Source: Mesoplasma tabanidae
GTDB lineage: Bacteria; Bacillota_I; Bacilli_A; Mycoplasmatales; Mycoplasmataceae
Length of the DNA stretch: 64,000 nucleotides
Assembly (NCBI RefSeq): GCF_002804025.1
Contig: NZ_CP024969.1
Location: 248,001 to 312,000, forward strand
Reading direction: 5' to 3'
Below, in pieces: positions 8,981-18,683 of this stretch. The notes beneath the pieces were generated by a model, which saw only the letters and a program-made list of their open reading frames with translations, had not been told where the DNA came from and did not search any database. Numbering within the stretch: position 1 is the first letter of the stretch; each line of letters opens with the position of its first letter. The translations under genes and the position numbers were made by a program.

Positions 8981-10087
8981 TATAAATTAAAATTGGAAGT
9001 GCAACACTTCTAACCGAATGTCTCATAAAATTCCTGAGCTGATTTATAGTTCAGAATTTTACGAGGCATTTTATTTATTTCATTTAATATTTCTATTATA
9101 TTATCATCTTTTAAATTTGTAAAATTAGTTTTCTTAGGTAAATATCTTCTAATCAAACCATTAAAATTTTCATTAGTTCCTTTTTCACAAGAAGCGTAGG
9201 TATTACATGTATAAAGTGGTACGTTTAATTCTTGTGTGACTTCATGTAAAAGATTAAATTCCATACCATTATCTTTAGTAATAGATTTAATATTTAAATT
9301 TTCTTTTGCAATTAATTCTTTTAATTTTTCTTTTGTATGTTTCATAGTTTTATTTTCTAATTTAATTGCAAAACCTTTTCTGGTAACTCTTTCAACTAGT
9401 GTCATTATGGCTTTTGAACTATTGCCAGAACTAACAATTAAATCAATTTCAAAATGACCAATGTCTTTTCTTTGATTAATATTTTTAGGTCTATAAGTAA
9501 TTGGAATGGAATTCATTTTTGATATTTCTCATAGATAATGCTTATATTTACTAGACTTTTTTCATCAAAACCTAGGTCTCAATAAATCTTTTGATTTAAT
9601 TTTTATTTGCTTATTCTTAATTCAATTGTAAACAGTTTGGGTTGTTGGTGTTTTAATCCCAAGTTCTTTGGCTTTAAAAACACAAACATCAATGCTAAAA
9701 CTTTTTGGATTAAAATTAACATAAAGAAATCTCAAGAATTCATTATATTTACTTATTTTATTTTGATGAGATAAGGTATTATTAATATCTCTAGTAAATT
9801 GTGAATCCTTGGCTTTATAAATTATAGCTGCTTTATTTCTTTTAATTTCTCTGTAAATAGTTGATCTATTTCTATTTAATTCTTTAGCTATAAAAGAAAC
9901 AGATTTATTTTGAACATTTAATAGATATTCAATTAATGTTCTTTCTTTTAAAGATATTTGTTTATAATTATTCATGGTAACTCCTTTGGGCTTTGATCGG
10001 TCAGGAGTTGCTTTTTTGTATCAAAAAAACTGCAATTCCTATGAGATTATTTTCTCATAAGTGTTGCAGTTCCAATTTTAATTCGTA
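8981..10087 (-). mobile_element. IS30-family insertion sequence, copy B (1107 bp)
   Basis: Same length, orientation and termini as copy A (6429-7535); reading them side by side I find four base differences. It is flanked by a 16-bp target duplication that differs from that of copy A, so it inserted independently. The internal hairpins of copy A recur here at 9979-10009 (masking the transposase ribosome site) and 10028-10071 (right-end interrupted palindrome). Confidence 0.93.
9010..9975 (-). CDS. IS30-family transposase (copy B)
   Basis: A 321-aa DDE transposase with the same layout as copy A: helix-turn-helix start, Asp in GHFEIDLIV, Asp in ITKDNGMEF and Glu in GTNENFNGL. Four residues differ from copy A: Ser for Arg in LIVxSGNSS, Lys for Asn in MKHTxEKL, Ala for Gly in ELIxKEN and Ile for Met in KAAxIYK. 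None touches the DDE residues. The reading frame is open under genetic code 4, so this copy too could be active. Confidence 0.93.
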
Positions 10088-10103
10088 CATGCAATTAAGC
10101 ATG
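10088..10103. repeat. Right target duplication of IS copy B
   Basis: Second copy of catgcaattaagcatg, directly followed by the T-rich arm of the original terminator and then the end of rpmB. Confidence 0.85.
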
Positions 10104-10112
10104 TGTTTTTTA

Positions 10113-10313
10113 TTAAGCAACAACTACGTTTTGTTTTTTTAAAGTTCTTAAAGTTCTTGCTGAAACTTTGATAGTAAATACATTACCGTTTTCGTCCATA
10201 ACTTTAACTTTTTGTAAGTTTAAATTTCATTTTCTCTTTGTTGCATTTAAAGCGTGTGATCTTGAATTACCAGATAACGCACTTTTACCAGTTAACATAT
10301 CTTTTCTTGCCAT
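10113..10313 (-). CDS. rpmB: 50S ribosomal protein L28
   Basis: A 66-aa ribosomal protein on the minus strand. It starts [16 protein letters not shown], continues with the family core [18 protein letters not shown] (Trp from TGA) and ends with [11 protein letters not shown]. The ATG at 10313 follows GAGGTGAAAT. L28 binds 23S rRNA late in assembly of the large subunit. The gene is normally transcribed alone in Firmicutes and points away from the fakA operon here, as in Bacillus. Its terminator has been split by IS copy B, ten bases after the stop. The coding sequence itself is complete. Confidence 0.96.
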
Positions 10314-10404
10314 CTCATTTCACCTCTGTCTATAGTTAAGATTAATAACACTAAAAAAATAATACTAAAAATAAAGAGATAATACAACATATATAAATAA
10401 AATT

Positions 10405-10432
10405 TTGCTTTTTTGCCCAACTTTTATATAAT
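10405..10432 (+). promoter_or_regulatory. Promoter of the asp23-fakA unit
   Basis: TTGCTT at 10405-10410, 16-base spacer, TATAAT at 10427-10432. It lies 37 bases before the GTG start and is divergent from rpmB. Confidence 0.6.
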
Positions 10433-10469
10433 ATTGTTAAAATAATATAAGTGAAAGTAAGGTGATTTT

Positions 10470-10781
10470 GTGAACACAATAGACAAATCAGTAATTAAAG
10501 TAATTAAAGATGCTATAGTAACTGTTCCTGGTGTAGTTTCATTTTCTAATTTTAATGCAGATTCTTATGAAGAAATTGCAACAAATGATATCAACAATGC
10601 TATTGAGTTTACAAATACAGACAACATAACTCGTTTTAGAATACATGTTATAATATTATCTGGTGTTAATATTAAAGACGTTATAAAAGAAATTCAAATA
10701 AGAGTGAAATATGAGCTAGAAAAAATTTCAAAATTTACCATGAAATACATGGTAGATGTTGTGGTAGATGATTTAGCTTAA
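10470..10781 (+). CDS. Asp23/Gls24 (YloU-like) family protein
   Basis: A 103-aa protein with a GTG start after AAGGTGA. The sequence VIKDAIVTVPGVVSFSNF, and later FRIHVIILSGVNIKDVIKEIQIRVKYELEK, fits the alpha-beta Asp23 fold, in which an N-terminal helix and the VPGV turn are conserved. In Firmicutes the short YloU protein is encoded directly before the DAK-domain kinase gene yloV/fakA, exactly as here (27 bases apart). Its molecular role is not settled. An association with envelope or fatty-acid physiology is inferred from this neighbourhood. Confidence 0.8.
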   Translation: MNTIDKSVIKVIKDAIVTVPGVVSFSNFNADSYEEIATNDINNAIEFTNTDNITRFRIHVIILSGVNIKDVIKEIQIRVKYELEKISKFTMKYMVDVVVDDLA

Positions 10782-10808
10782 AAGCAAAGTAATAGGTGAA
10801 GGAAAAAA

Positions 10809-12455
10809 ATGGAAAAATTAATTTTAATAAAAGACTCGATGACGAGTGCTGTGAACAATTTATATAATAACTATCCACATATTGATAAGTTAAATGTTTT
10901 CCCTGTTCCAGATGGTGATACAGGAACTAACATGAATTTAACTGCTACAAATGGATATAATGATGTTAAAGATGTCGAATTTAAAACAATTGGTGAATTT
11001 TTAAATGCATTTTCTAGAGGTTTAATTATGGGAGCTAGAGGTAACTCTGGTGTTATTTTTTCTCAAATTATTAAAGGTTTAGCAAAAGGAATGAATGATG
11101 CTACTGAATTGAACGCAGCAGAATGAAAAAGAGGATTTGCAGAATCTAAAATTATTGCTTATAGAGCAGTAATGAAACCTGTTGAAGGTACAATTCTAAC
11201 AGTTATTAGAGAAGTTGCTGAACAATCTGCATTATTACCTGATGACATGGAAACTAAAGAATTTTGAAATAAAATAATTTTAATAGCTAATGAAGCATTA
11301 GAAAACACTCCTAACTTATTACAAGCACTTAAAGATGTTGGCGTTGTTGACTCTGGGGCATATGGATTGGTTAAATTTTTTGAAGGAATGAATTCAGTAA
11401 TTCAGTCAAACGTAATTATTGCTAAAACAGACAAACTTGAGATTAACGAAGGTGGAAACATCGAAATGGAAATCGAAGCTGAATTTGGTTATTGTACTGA
11501 AGGTATTGTAATGTTAAATCAGGAATGAATTAACAAATTACAAACTAGTGCTATTAGAGATCAATTGCAAATTTATGGTAATACATCAATTGTAGTTGTT
11601 ATTGATGAGGATATTTTAAAAGTACATACTCATGCTTTAAGCCCGGGTCAAGTTTTAATGTTTTTACAACAATATGGTGATTTTAAGACTATTAAAGTTG
11701 ATAACATGAACTTGCAGGCTGATAAACAAGTTAAAGGTAATGAAACTTCTGGTTGACAAGAAACTACATCAATCAAACTTGAAAGAAAACTTAATAATGA
11801 TTATGCAACCATTGCTGTTGTATCATCACAGGAAATGAAAAAATACTTTGAAAAAGAACTTGGTATTGATATAGCAATTGATGGTGGATCAAAGATGAAT
11901 CCTTCAACAAATGATTTCTTAAAAGCTATTGAGGAAGTTGATGCAAAAGCTGTTTATTTGATGCCCAATAACGGTAATGTTTTATTAGCAGCAAAACAAG
12001 CCGAAAAAGAGGAAACTAAATCAAAAATTATTGTTATACCAACTAAAACTATACAACAAGGTATGACAGCAGCATTATCATTTGATCCATCTGCAACAAC
12101 AGTAAAAAATACTAAAGCAATTACTTCAGCAATTAAAAATGTGATTTCTTTTCAAGTTTCACAGGCTGCAAAAGATTCAATTGTAAATGGAATTAAGATT
12201 AAAAAAGATCAACAAATGGCCATTGTTGATGGAAAAATTGTTGGAACAGCAAATGATATTGGTATTTTATTTGAAAAACAATTATCAAGATATATAACAA
12301 ATAAGACTGAAATTATAACTATTTTCATTGGACAAGATGCTTCAGCAAAAAGTGTTAGTCAATTAAGAAAATTCTTAGATGAAAATTTTGATGTTGAATA
12401 TGAGATTATCGAAGGTGGACAAAAAGTTTACAGTTTTATAATTGCAGTAGAATAA
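10809..12455 (+). CDS. fakA: Fatty acid kinase catalytic subunit, DAK2 domain
   Basis: FakA phosphorylates fatty acids presented by a FakB (DegV-like) protein, which feeds acyl-phosphate to PlsX and PlsY for phospholipid synthesis. The 548-aa protein has the N-terminal DhaL-like kinase domain with the metal and ATP motif FPVPDGDTGTNM near residue 35, then GARGNSGVI, and DVGVVDSGAYGL near residue 180. A middle domain (EAEFGYCTEGIVM, HTHALSPGQVL) and a C-terminal DegV-like region (MPNNGNVLLAA) follow. It sits next to plsX, matching its pathway. Mollicutes cannot make fatty acids, so use of imported ones is expected. Confidence 0.92.
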
Positions 12456-12461
12456 TTTATT

Positions 12462-12487
12462 AAAACACCAATTTGGTGTTTTAATTT
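12462..12487 (+). terminator. Hairpin between fakA and plsX
   Basis: Perfect 9-bp stem (AAAACACCA/TGGTGTTTT, loop ATT) followed by a weak T-rich tail. A partial terminator or processing site is likely. Confidence 0.65.
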
Positions 12488-12518
12488 TATAAAATAAAGA
12501 AAAAGGTAGGTAATATAA

Positions 12519-13514
12519 ATGTATAAAATAGCGTTTGATGTAATGGGGTCAGATAATGGTAGTGCAGTTGCTATTGAAGCTGCAAGCAAATTTATAAAAA
12601 CAAGAAAAGATTTATATCTTATTTTTGTAGGTGATAAAGATCAAATAGAAACATCGCTAAAGAAATTTCCTATTGATGAAACAAGATATGAAATTTTGGC
12701 AACAAAAGAATTTATTGATATGAATGGTTCAATTATGGATATTAGAAGAAAAAAAGACTCTTCAATGGTAAGAGCTCTTGAAATATTAAAAGATAAAAAA
12801 GTTGATGCTATGATTACTGGTGGTAACTCAGCAGCTTTTATTGCTGGCTCACATTTTATTTTAGGAGAGTTGAACGGAATTTCAAGACCTGGTTTTATGC
12901 CAACACTTCCAACAGCAGTAAACAATAAATTGACTTTATTACTAGATGTAGGAGCAAACCTTGAAGCGGACGTTGAAGATATTATAGGATATGCTAAAAT
13001 GGCAAATATATATGCTAAAAACGTTTTAAAAATTGCAAACCCTAGTATTGCACAATTAAATATAGGCGAAGAAAAATCAAAAGGTACTTTATTGCAAAAA
13101 GAAATTTATAAAGAATTAGAAACAGATGTAAACATAAACTTTTTTGGTAATCTTGAATCAAGAGATATTTTAGCTGGTAAAGTTGACATTATTGTTACTG
13201 ATGGTTATACAGGAAATATGTGTTTAAAAGCATTTGAGGGAGCTTCAAAAATTTTAATGTCTGAAATTAAAGCTCAGTTATACAGAACAATTTTTACTAA
13301 ACTAAAAGCATTAACACTGAAAAAATCATTTGACAATGTTTCAAAAAAATTTGATTACAAAAATCATTCTGGTGCTATTTTATTAGGTGTTGATGGCATT
13401 GCTTTTAAAGCACATGGATCAAGTGATGTTAAGTCATTTGAGGCAACATTAAGAATGACTTGTGATGCTGTTGAAAACGATGTATTAAATAAAATTAAAA
13501 AGGAATTAAAATAA
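12519..13514 (+). CDS. plsX: Phosphate acyltransferase
   Basis: PlsX converts acyl carriers and phosphate to acyl-phosphate, the donor for PlsY in the first step of phospholipid synthesis. The 331-aa protein starts [12 protein letters not shown] and continues with [44 protein letters not shown] and [17 protein letters not shown], all typical of the family. Length matches the usual 330-340 aa. It follows fakA, which can supply acyl-phosphate from free fatty acids, and precedes rnc by one base. The fatty-acid synthesis genes found between plsX and rnc in Bacillus are missing here. Confidence 0.95.
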   Translation: MYKIAFDVMGSDNGSAVAIEAASKFIKTRKDLYLIFVGDKDQIETSLKKFPIDETRYEILATKEFIDMNGSIMDIRRKKDSSMVRALEILKDKKVDAMITGGNSAAFIAGSHFILGELNGISRPGFMPTLPTAVNNKLTLLLDVGANLEADVEDIIGYAKMANIYAKNVLKIANPSIAQLNIGEEKSKGTLLQKEIYKELETDVNINFFGNLESRDILAGKVDIIVTDGYTGNMCLKAFEGASKILMSEIKAQLYRTIFTKLKALTLKKSFDNVSKKFDYKNHSGAILLGVDGIAFKAHGSSDVKSFEATLRMTCDAVENDVLNKIKKELK

Positions 13515-13515
13515 T

Positions 13516-14211
13516 ATGACTATGCATGAATTTTTTGAAAATTTTGGTATAAAAATTAATGATTCAAAAACATTTAGCACTGCATTAACTCATAATTCAT
13601 ACGCAAACGAAACTAAAACTAAAGAAACATACCAAAGATTAGAATTTTTAGGTGATGCCGTACTTCAAATGTATGTGTCAAAATTTCTTTATTTAAATTT
13701 TTCTAATGCACCAGAAGGAAAGCTAACAAAAACAAGATCTGATATCGTTAGACAAGAAACATTAAGTGAAATTGCTAAAATGATTGATCTTGGTAAAATT
13801 ATTAGATTAGGTCAAGGCGAAATAAAATCGAAGGGCTATGAAAAACCATCAATTTTATCTGATGTTTATGAAGCTGTAACAGCTGCTATATATTTAGATC
13901 AAACTGAAGAAGTTTTAATTAAATGAATTAAAGCAACAATATTTAAATATATTGAAAAAAATGACTATAAAGCATTAAACCATGACTATAAATCAGAACT
14001 TCAAGAAATTATTCAAGCAGAAATAAGAAGTGATTTAGAATATAAAGTTGAAGGTCAAATTCACATAGAAAAAGACAATAAAATACAATATACTGTAAGT
14101 GTTAATTTAGATGGGCAAAAGTACGGAGTAGGCATTGGTTTTTCTAAACAAGAAGCCTCTCAAAATGCAGCTAAAGATTGCTTAAAAAAGTTAAAAAAAC
14201 CAACCAAATAA
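13516..14211 (+). CDS. rnc: Ribonuclease III
   Basis: RNase III cuts double-stranded RNA, including the rRNA precursor stems. The 231-aa protein has the endonuclease signature [12 protein letters not shown] near residue 40, [15 protein letters not shown], and the second acidic site [17 protein letters not shown] near residue 115. A C-terminal double-stranded RNA-binding domain ([13 protein letters not shown] through [16 protein letters not shown]) completes it. The plsX-rnc-smc order is conserved across Firmicutes. It starts one base after the plsX stop, so its ribosome site lies in the plsX end. A hairpin terminator follows. Confidence 0.96.
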
Positions 14212-14218
14212 TGTTTTA

Positions 14219-14245
14219 AAAGTGAGTATTTTACTTACTTTTTTT
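14219..14245 (+). terminator. Terminator after rnc
   Basis: AAAGTGAG (14219-14226) pairs with CTTACTTT (14234-14241) with one G-U pair, followed by a T run. Confidence 0.75.
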
Positions 14246-14312
14246 CATTTAAATTTTTGCTTTATACTTTGTATAAAGTTAAATAAAATCAACTATTTTC
14301 TTAGTTTTTTGG

Positions 14313-14318
14313 TATAAT
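14313..14318 (+). promoter_or_regulatory. -10 box of smc
   Basis: TATAAT preceded by TTTTTTGG, 39 bases before the smc start. No convincing -35 box. Confidence 0.5.
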
Positions 14319-14357
14319 TTTATTAGTTATTATATTTAAACGAAGGAGTTAATAATT

Positions 14358-17345
14358 ATGCTATTTTTAAAACAAATTAGAGCTGTTGGTTTTAAATCAT
14401 TTGCTGAACCTACAACTTTAAACTTTACAAAGGAAATGATTGGTGTTGTTGGTCCAAATGGTTCAGGTAAATCAAACATTACAGATTCTATAAGATGAGC
14501 TTTAGGTGAACAATCAACTAAATCATTACGTGGTTCGAACATGGATGACATTGTTTTTTCAGGAAGTGCTGATAAACCAGCTGCTGACTTTGCTGAGGTA
14601 ACATTGGTTTTTGATAATCAAAGAGATATTTTTTCTACTATTAAAACTGATGTTGTTGAAATAACAAGAAGATTTAATAAGAAAACTCGAGATAGTGACT
14701 TTTTCATTAATGGTGAAAAATGTAAATTAAGAGATATTCAAGATGTGGCATTAGAAACAGGATTAACTAAATCAAGTATTGCAATTATTTCACAAGGAAC
14801 AATTTCAACATTTGCAGAGGCTAAACCTGATGCAAGAAGAGAAATCTTTGATGAAGCAGCTGGATTAGCAAAATACAAAAAAAGAAAATTAGAAGCTCTA
14901 AAACAATTAGCAAAAACAACTGAAAATTTAACTAGAATCAGTGATATTAAATTAACTCTAGAAAAAAGATTGCCAAGAGAAAAAGAAAAGGCTGAAAAAG
15001 CAGCTAAGTACAAAGATAAAATTGAAGAATTACAAAAAATTGAATTAACAATTTTAGCAAGTGATGCTTTAAGGTTTGAAACTGAATTATCTTCCTTAAG
15101 GGATAAAAGACGTCAATTAGATATTGAAGTTCAAAAATTAGCAAATGATATAAACTTATCACAAGATGAATTAGATGTAATGCTATCTAAAACTGGAGAT
15201 GCGGATAAAGAAATAACTCAATTAAACTTGAACTTCCAAAGAATTGTTGAAAGAATAGCAAGTTTAAAAGCTCAAAAGCAACAAGTTGAAGCTAGAGAAA
15301 ATTCAGAAAACATTAATCAAAATGTTGATGATATAAAAGCTAGAGCAATTAAAAAAGAATTTGACGAAAAATCAATTTCTTTCAATAGCGAAAAAGATCT
15401 TGTAGCCAATCTTGAAAAACAAGAATTGGACTTAAAAAGAAGATATGATGAAGTTAATGATCAATTTAGAACTTTTCATATGCAGTCACAAGAAATTGAG
15501 TCAGAAAAAAATAAATTACAATATCGTTTAGAGGAATTAGAACATAAACAGAGCACTAATAGTTTAAATCCTATGTCAGGTGCTAAAGCAATTATTGATA
15601 ATGCAAAAAGATTATCAGGAGTTGTTGGCACTGTTGGTTCATTGATTGATGTTAAAGAAGAACATCAAATAGCAATTTCTTTAATTACAGGTAATCATTT
15701 GCAATCTGTAGTTTTCAAAACAAGTGATGATGCTAAAAAGGGAATTGAATTTTTAAAAAATCAAAGATTAGGTAGAGTTAATGCATTACCTATTGATACG
15801 TTAAATCCTTCATCTATAGCGGGGCCTCAAAGAGACATCATTAAAAGAGCTCCAGGATTTGTCGGTTTTGCGAATGAATTAGTTGAAATTGAAAAAGAAT
15901 GCCAAGTTGTTTTAGATTATATTTATGGAACAACAATTGTTACTAGAAATTTTGATGATGCTACTAGACTTGGTAAAAGTATTAACTTCCGTTATGGAAT
16001 AGTTTCATTAGATGGACAAAGAGTGCTACCAAGAGGAGCTATGAGCGGTGGTTCAGTTAATAAAGCTTCAAATATTTTTGCTGCTAAAAAAATTGACGAA
16101 TCATTTGACCCAGAGTCAATTAAAACAAAAATTATAACTTTAGATAAAATTTTTAATGAAAAACAAAAAACTTTTAATGATTTAAAAGAAGTTAGAGAAA
16201 AATTAATTGATGATATTAATCAAGCTGCTTCTAATATTAGAATTGGTAAAAACTCAATTAATATTCTTGATTCTTCATTAATTGAATTATCAGATAACTA
16301 TAAAATTTTAACAGGTAAAGATTTATTAAATAGCCAAGTTGCTTCATCATTTGATGAATCAGAATCAATTAGATTAGCTAGAGAAATCGCTAAACTTGAA
16401 GCTGAAAGAAATGAAATTTCAATTAAAGTTAATGGTTTGTCAGAATCTAAAACTAAGACTACTGATCGTCAGCATGAGTTAAATAAAGAAAATAGAGAAA
16501 AGCGTGAAATACTAAATAATTGAAAAGATGAATTAGCAAATGTTAAATCAGACTTAACAATTCTAGAATCAACCAATATTCAAATCTTGAAAAGACTATC
16601 TGAAGGATACAACTTATCACTTGATGCAATTAGAGAAATGCATTTTGATGAAATTGAAAATCCAGAAGAAACAAGAACTAGAATTCAAGAATTAACTATT
16701 GAATTAAAATCAATTGGAGAGGTTTCAATGGATGCAATTCAAGAGTATGAAGAAACTAAAAAAGAATATGAGTATTATGTTGCGAATTTAAATGAAGTTC
16801 AAGAATCAGCTGATAAATTGAATGAAATTATTTTAAACATTGATATTGAAATGAAAACTCAATTTAAACGTATTGTTGATGATGTTAATGCAGCATTACC
16901 AGAAGCATTCCAAAAATTATTTAATGGTGGAACTGCACGTTTAATTTACACAAATCCAGAAGATATTTTAGAAACTGGAATTGACATTGAAGTTAATCCT
17001 CCAGGTAAAAAAATTACAAACTTAAACTTATTAAGCGGGGGAGAAAAATCATTGGTTGCATTATCAGTATTATTCTCAATTTTAAAAGTAAGACCTTTAC
17101 CACTAGTTATTTTAGATGAAGCAGAAGCTCCATTAGATCCAGCAAACGTAACAAGATTTGCTCGATATGTAAGAGATTTTGTTGAGAATACTCAATTTAT
17201 TATAGTGACTCACCGTGAAGGTACAATGGAAAATTGTGATATTTTATATGGTGTAACTATGGAGACAAAAGGAATTACAAAAATAGTGCAGTTAGCTTTA
17301 GATATTGACAAAATTAAAAAATTAATTAATAAAAACAAAGAATAA
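14358..17345 (+). CDS. smc: Chromosome segregation protein SMC
   Basis: SMC is the ATPase of the condensin-like complex that folds and separates chromosomes. The 995-aa protein has Walker A GPNGSGKSN near residues 32-40 and a first coiled coil. The central hinge contains SGVVGTVGSLIDV and the glycine-rich AMSGGSVNKAS near residue 560. A second coiled coil follows, and the C-terminal ATPase half has LLSGGEKSLVALS near 891 and Walker B PLVILDEAEAPLD. The length is somewhat below the 1100-1190 aa of most SMCs, consistent with shorter coils. A good AAGGAG site precedes the ATG at 14358. ScpA and ScpB genes are not in this window. Confidence 0.96.
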
Positions 17346-17457
17346 TGTTAAAAAGTTGCATTTAGTTGCAATTTTTTATTTGATTATTTTCCTTTAATCT
17401 ATGATTAAAGAAAGAATTAAAAGACCTTATTTTTTTAAAAATTAAAACTAAAATTGG

Positions 17458-17463
17458 TATAAT
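17458..17463 (+). promoter_or_regulatory. -10 box of the pst operon
   Basis: TATAAT 31 bases before pstS, after a TGG-extended context (TTGGTATAAT). No Pho-box-like repeats are visible. Confidence 0.5.
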
Positions 17464-17494
17464 AATATTAATTATTTCTAAATAGGAGAAAAAC

Positions 17495-18652
17495 ATGAAT
17501 AAGAAATTCTTTTTAGTAATGGTTATAGTTGTTGGAACTATCATAGGTCTATGATCATGGACTTTAGTGGCGCCAAACAATTCAATAAGCATTGGTGGTA
17601 GTGCCAGTGTTCAACCGTTATTAAAAAAACTTACTGATAAATATAAAACTGAAGATGGTAAAAAATTTGTTTATTCAGCAACAGGTTCAGGAGCTGGGGT
17701 TACCAATGTTCAAGAAGGCGTATACGAAATAGGGTTTATTTCAAAGAAAGTTAGCCCAACTGATTGAGATGAAAAAAAAGGTTTTGAAATGCCTATTAAT
17801 GAAAATGAGGCCTTATTTAAAGAACTAAAGGATGAGGATATTAATAATAAAGACTGATATTGAGAACAACTTCAAAAACAAGAAGGAATTGAAGATACCT
17901 ATCGCTCAATAGAATTTGCAGATGATTCCATTGTCTTTGTTTATAATGACAAAGGTACTGGGTTTGATAAATTTTTAGAACAATCAGAATTAAAGTATTT
18001 TGCTTTTGAAGTTAATGAAGAAGGGAATATAAAAGAAGATAAAGAAAATTCAAGAACTAATGCAAGTCATCAAATTCTTAAAGCAATTTATTCACCAGAT
18101 TCTCAAAACAATTTAATTACATGAAATGATTTAGCTGTAATGATTGCAACCTTATTTTCTGGAGAAGACAAAACTGTAATAGATAAAAATATTGCATTAG
18201 CAAATTCTTTAGTTTCAAATAAAGTAAAAGTAACTCCTTATTCATCAACAAGCGGTTCAGGTACAAGGTCATCTTTTAATAATTTAACTGGTATTGAACC
18301 AGGCAATGCAGTAAAAGAATATGGAGCAAATGGAACAATATATGGACAGATTGAAAAATCTCCGGGATCTATAGGATTTGTGTCAATGTTATATGGTGCA
18401 TCGGATTCTAAAAATGTTAAATCTGTAAAAATAACTCAAAATGATAATATTTGAGATCCAAGTAGTAAAGATCCAAACCAAGATTTATCCACTTACCCCT
18501 TAACAAGGCCCTTTATAGCAATATTTAAATACAACACGGATAATGAAGAAAAGTTACACCAAATTGTTAATTTCTTGTTCTGAATGGCAACAAGTAAAGA
18601 AGTAGAAAAATTCTATTCATCTTTAGGATTGTCACAAGTTGTGCTAAAGTAA
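17495..18652 (+). CDS. pstS: Phosphate-binding protein of the Pst transporter, membrane-anchored
   Basis: PstS captures inorganic phosphate outside the cell and hands it to the Pst permease. The 385-aa protein has the binding-fold motifs SIGGSASVQPLLKKL, ATGSGAGVTNVQEG, EIGFISKK and later SSTSGSGTRSSF, which carry the phosphate ligands. A PGSIGFVSMLYG segment near the end is also typical. The N-terminus (MNKKFFLVMVIVVGTIIGL) is a hydrophobic anchor with no lipobox Cys, so the protein is probably held by an uncleaved helix instead of a lipid. It opens a four-gene operon with pstCA, pstB and phoU. Confidence 0.9.
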
Positions 18653-18683
18653 AAATAATTTAAATTTAATAGAAAGGAGTTTT

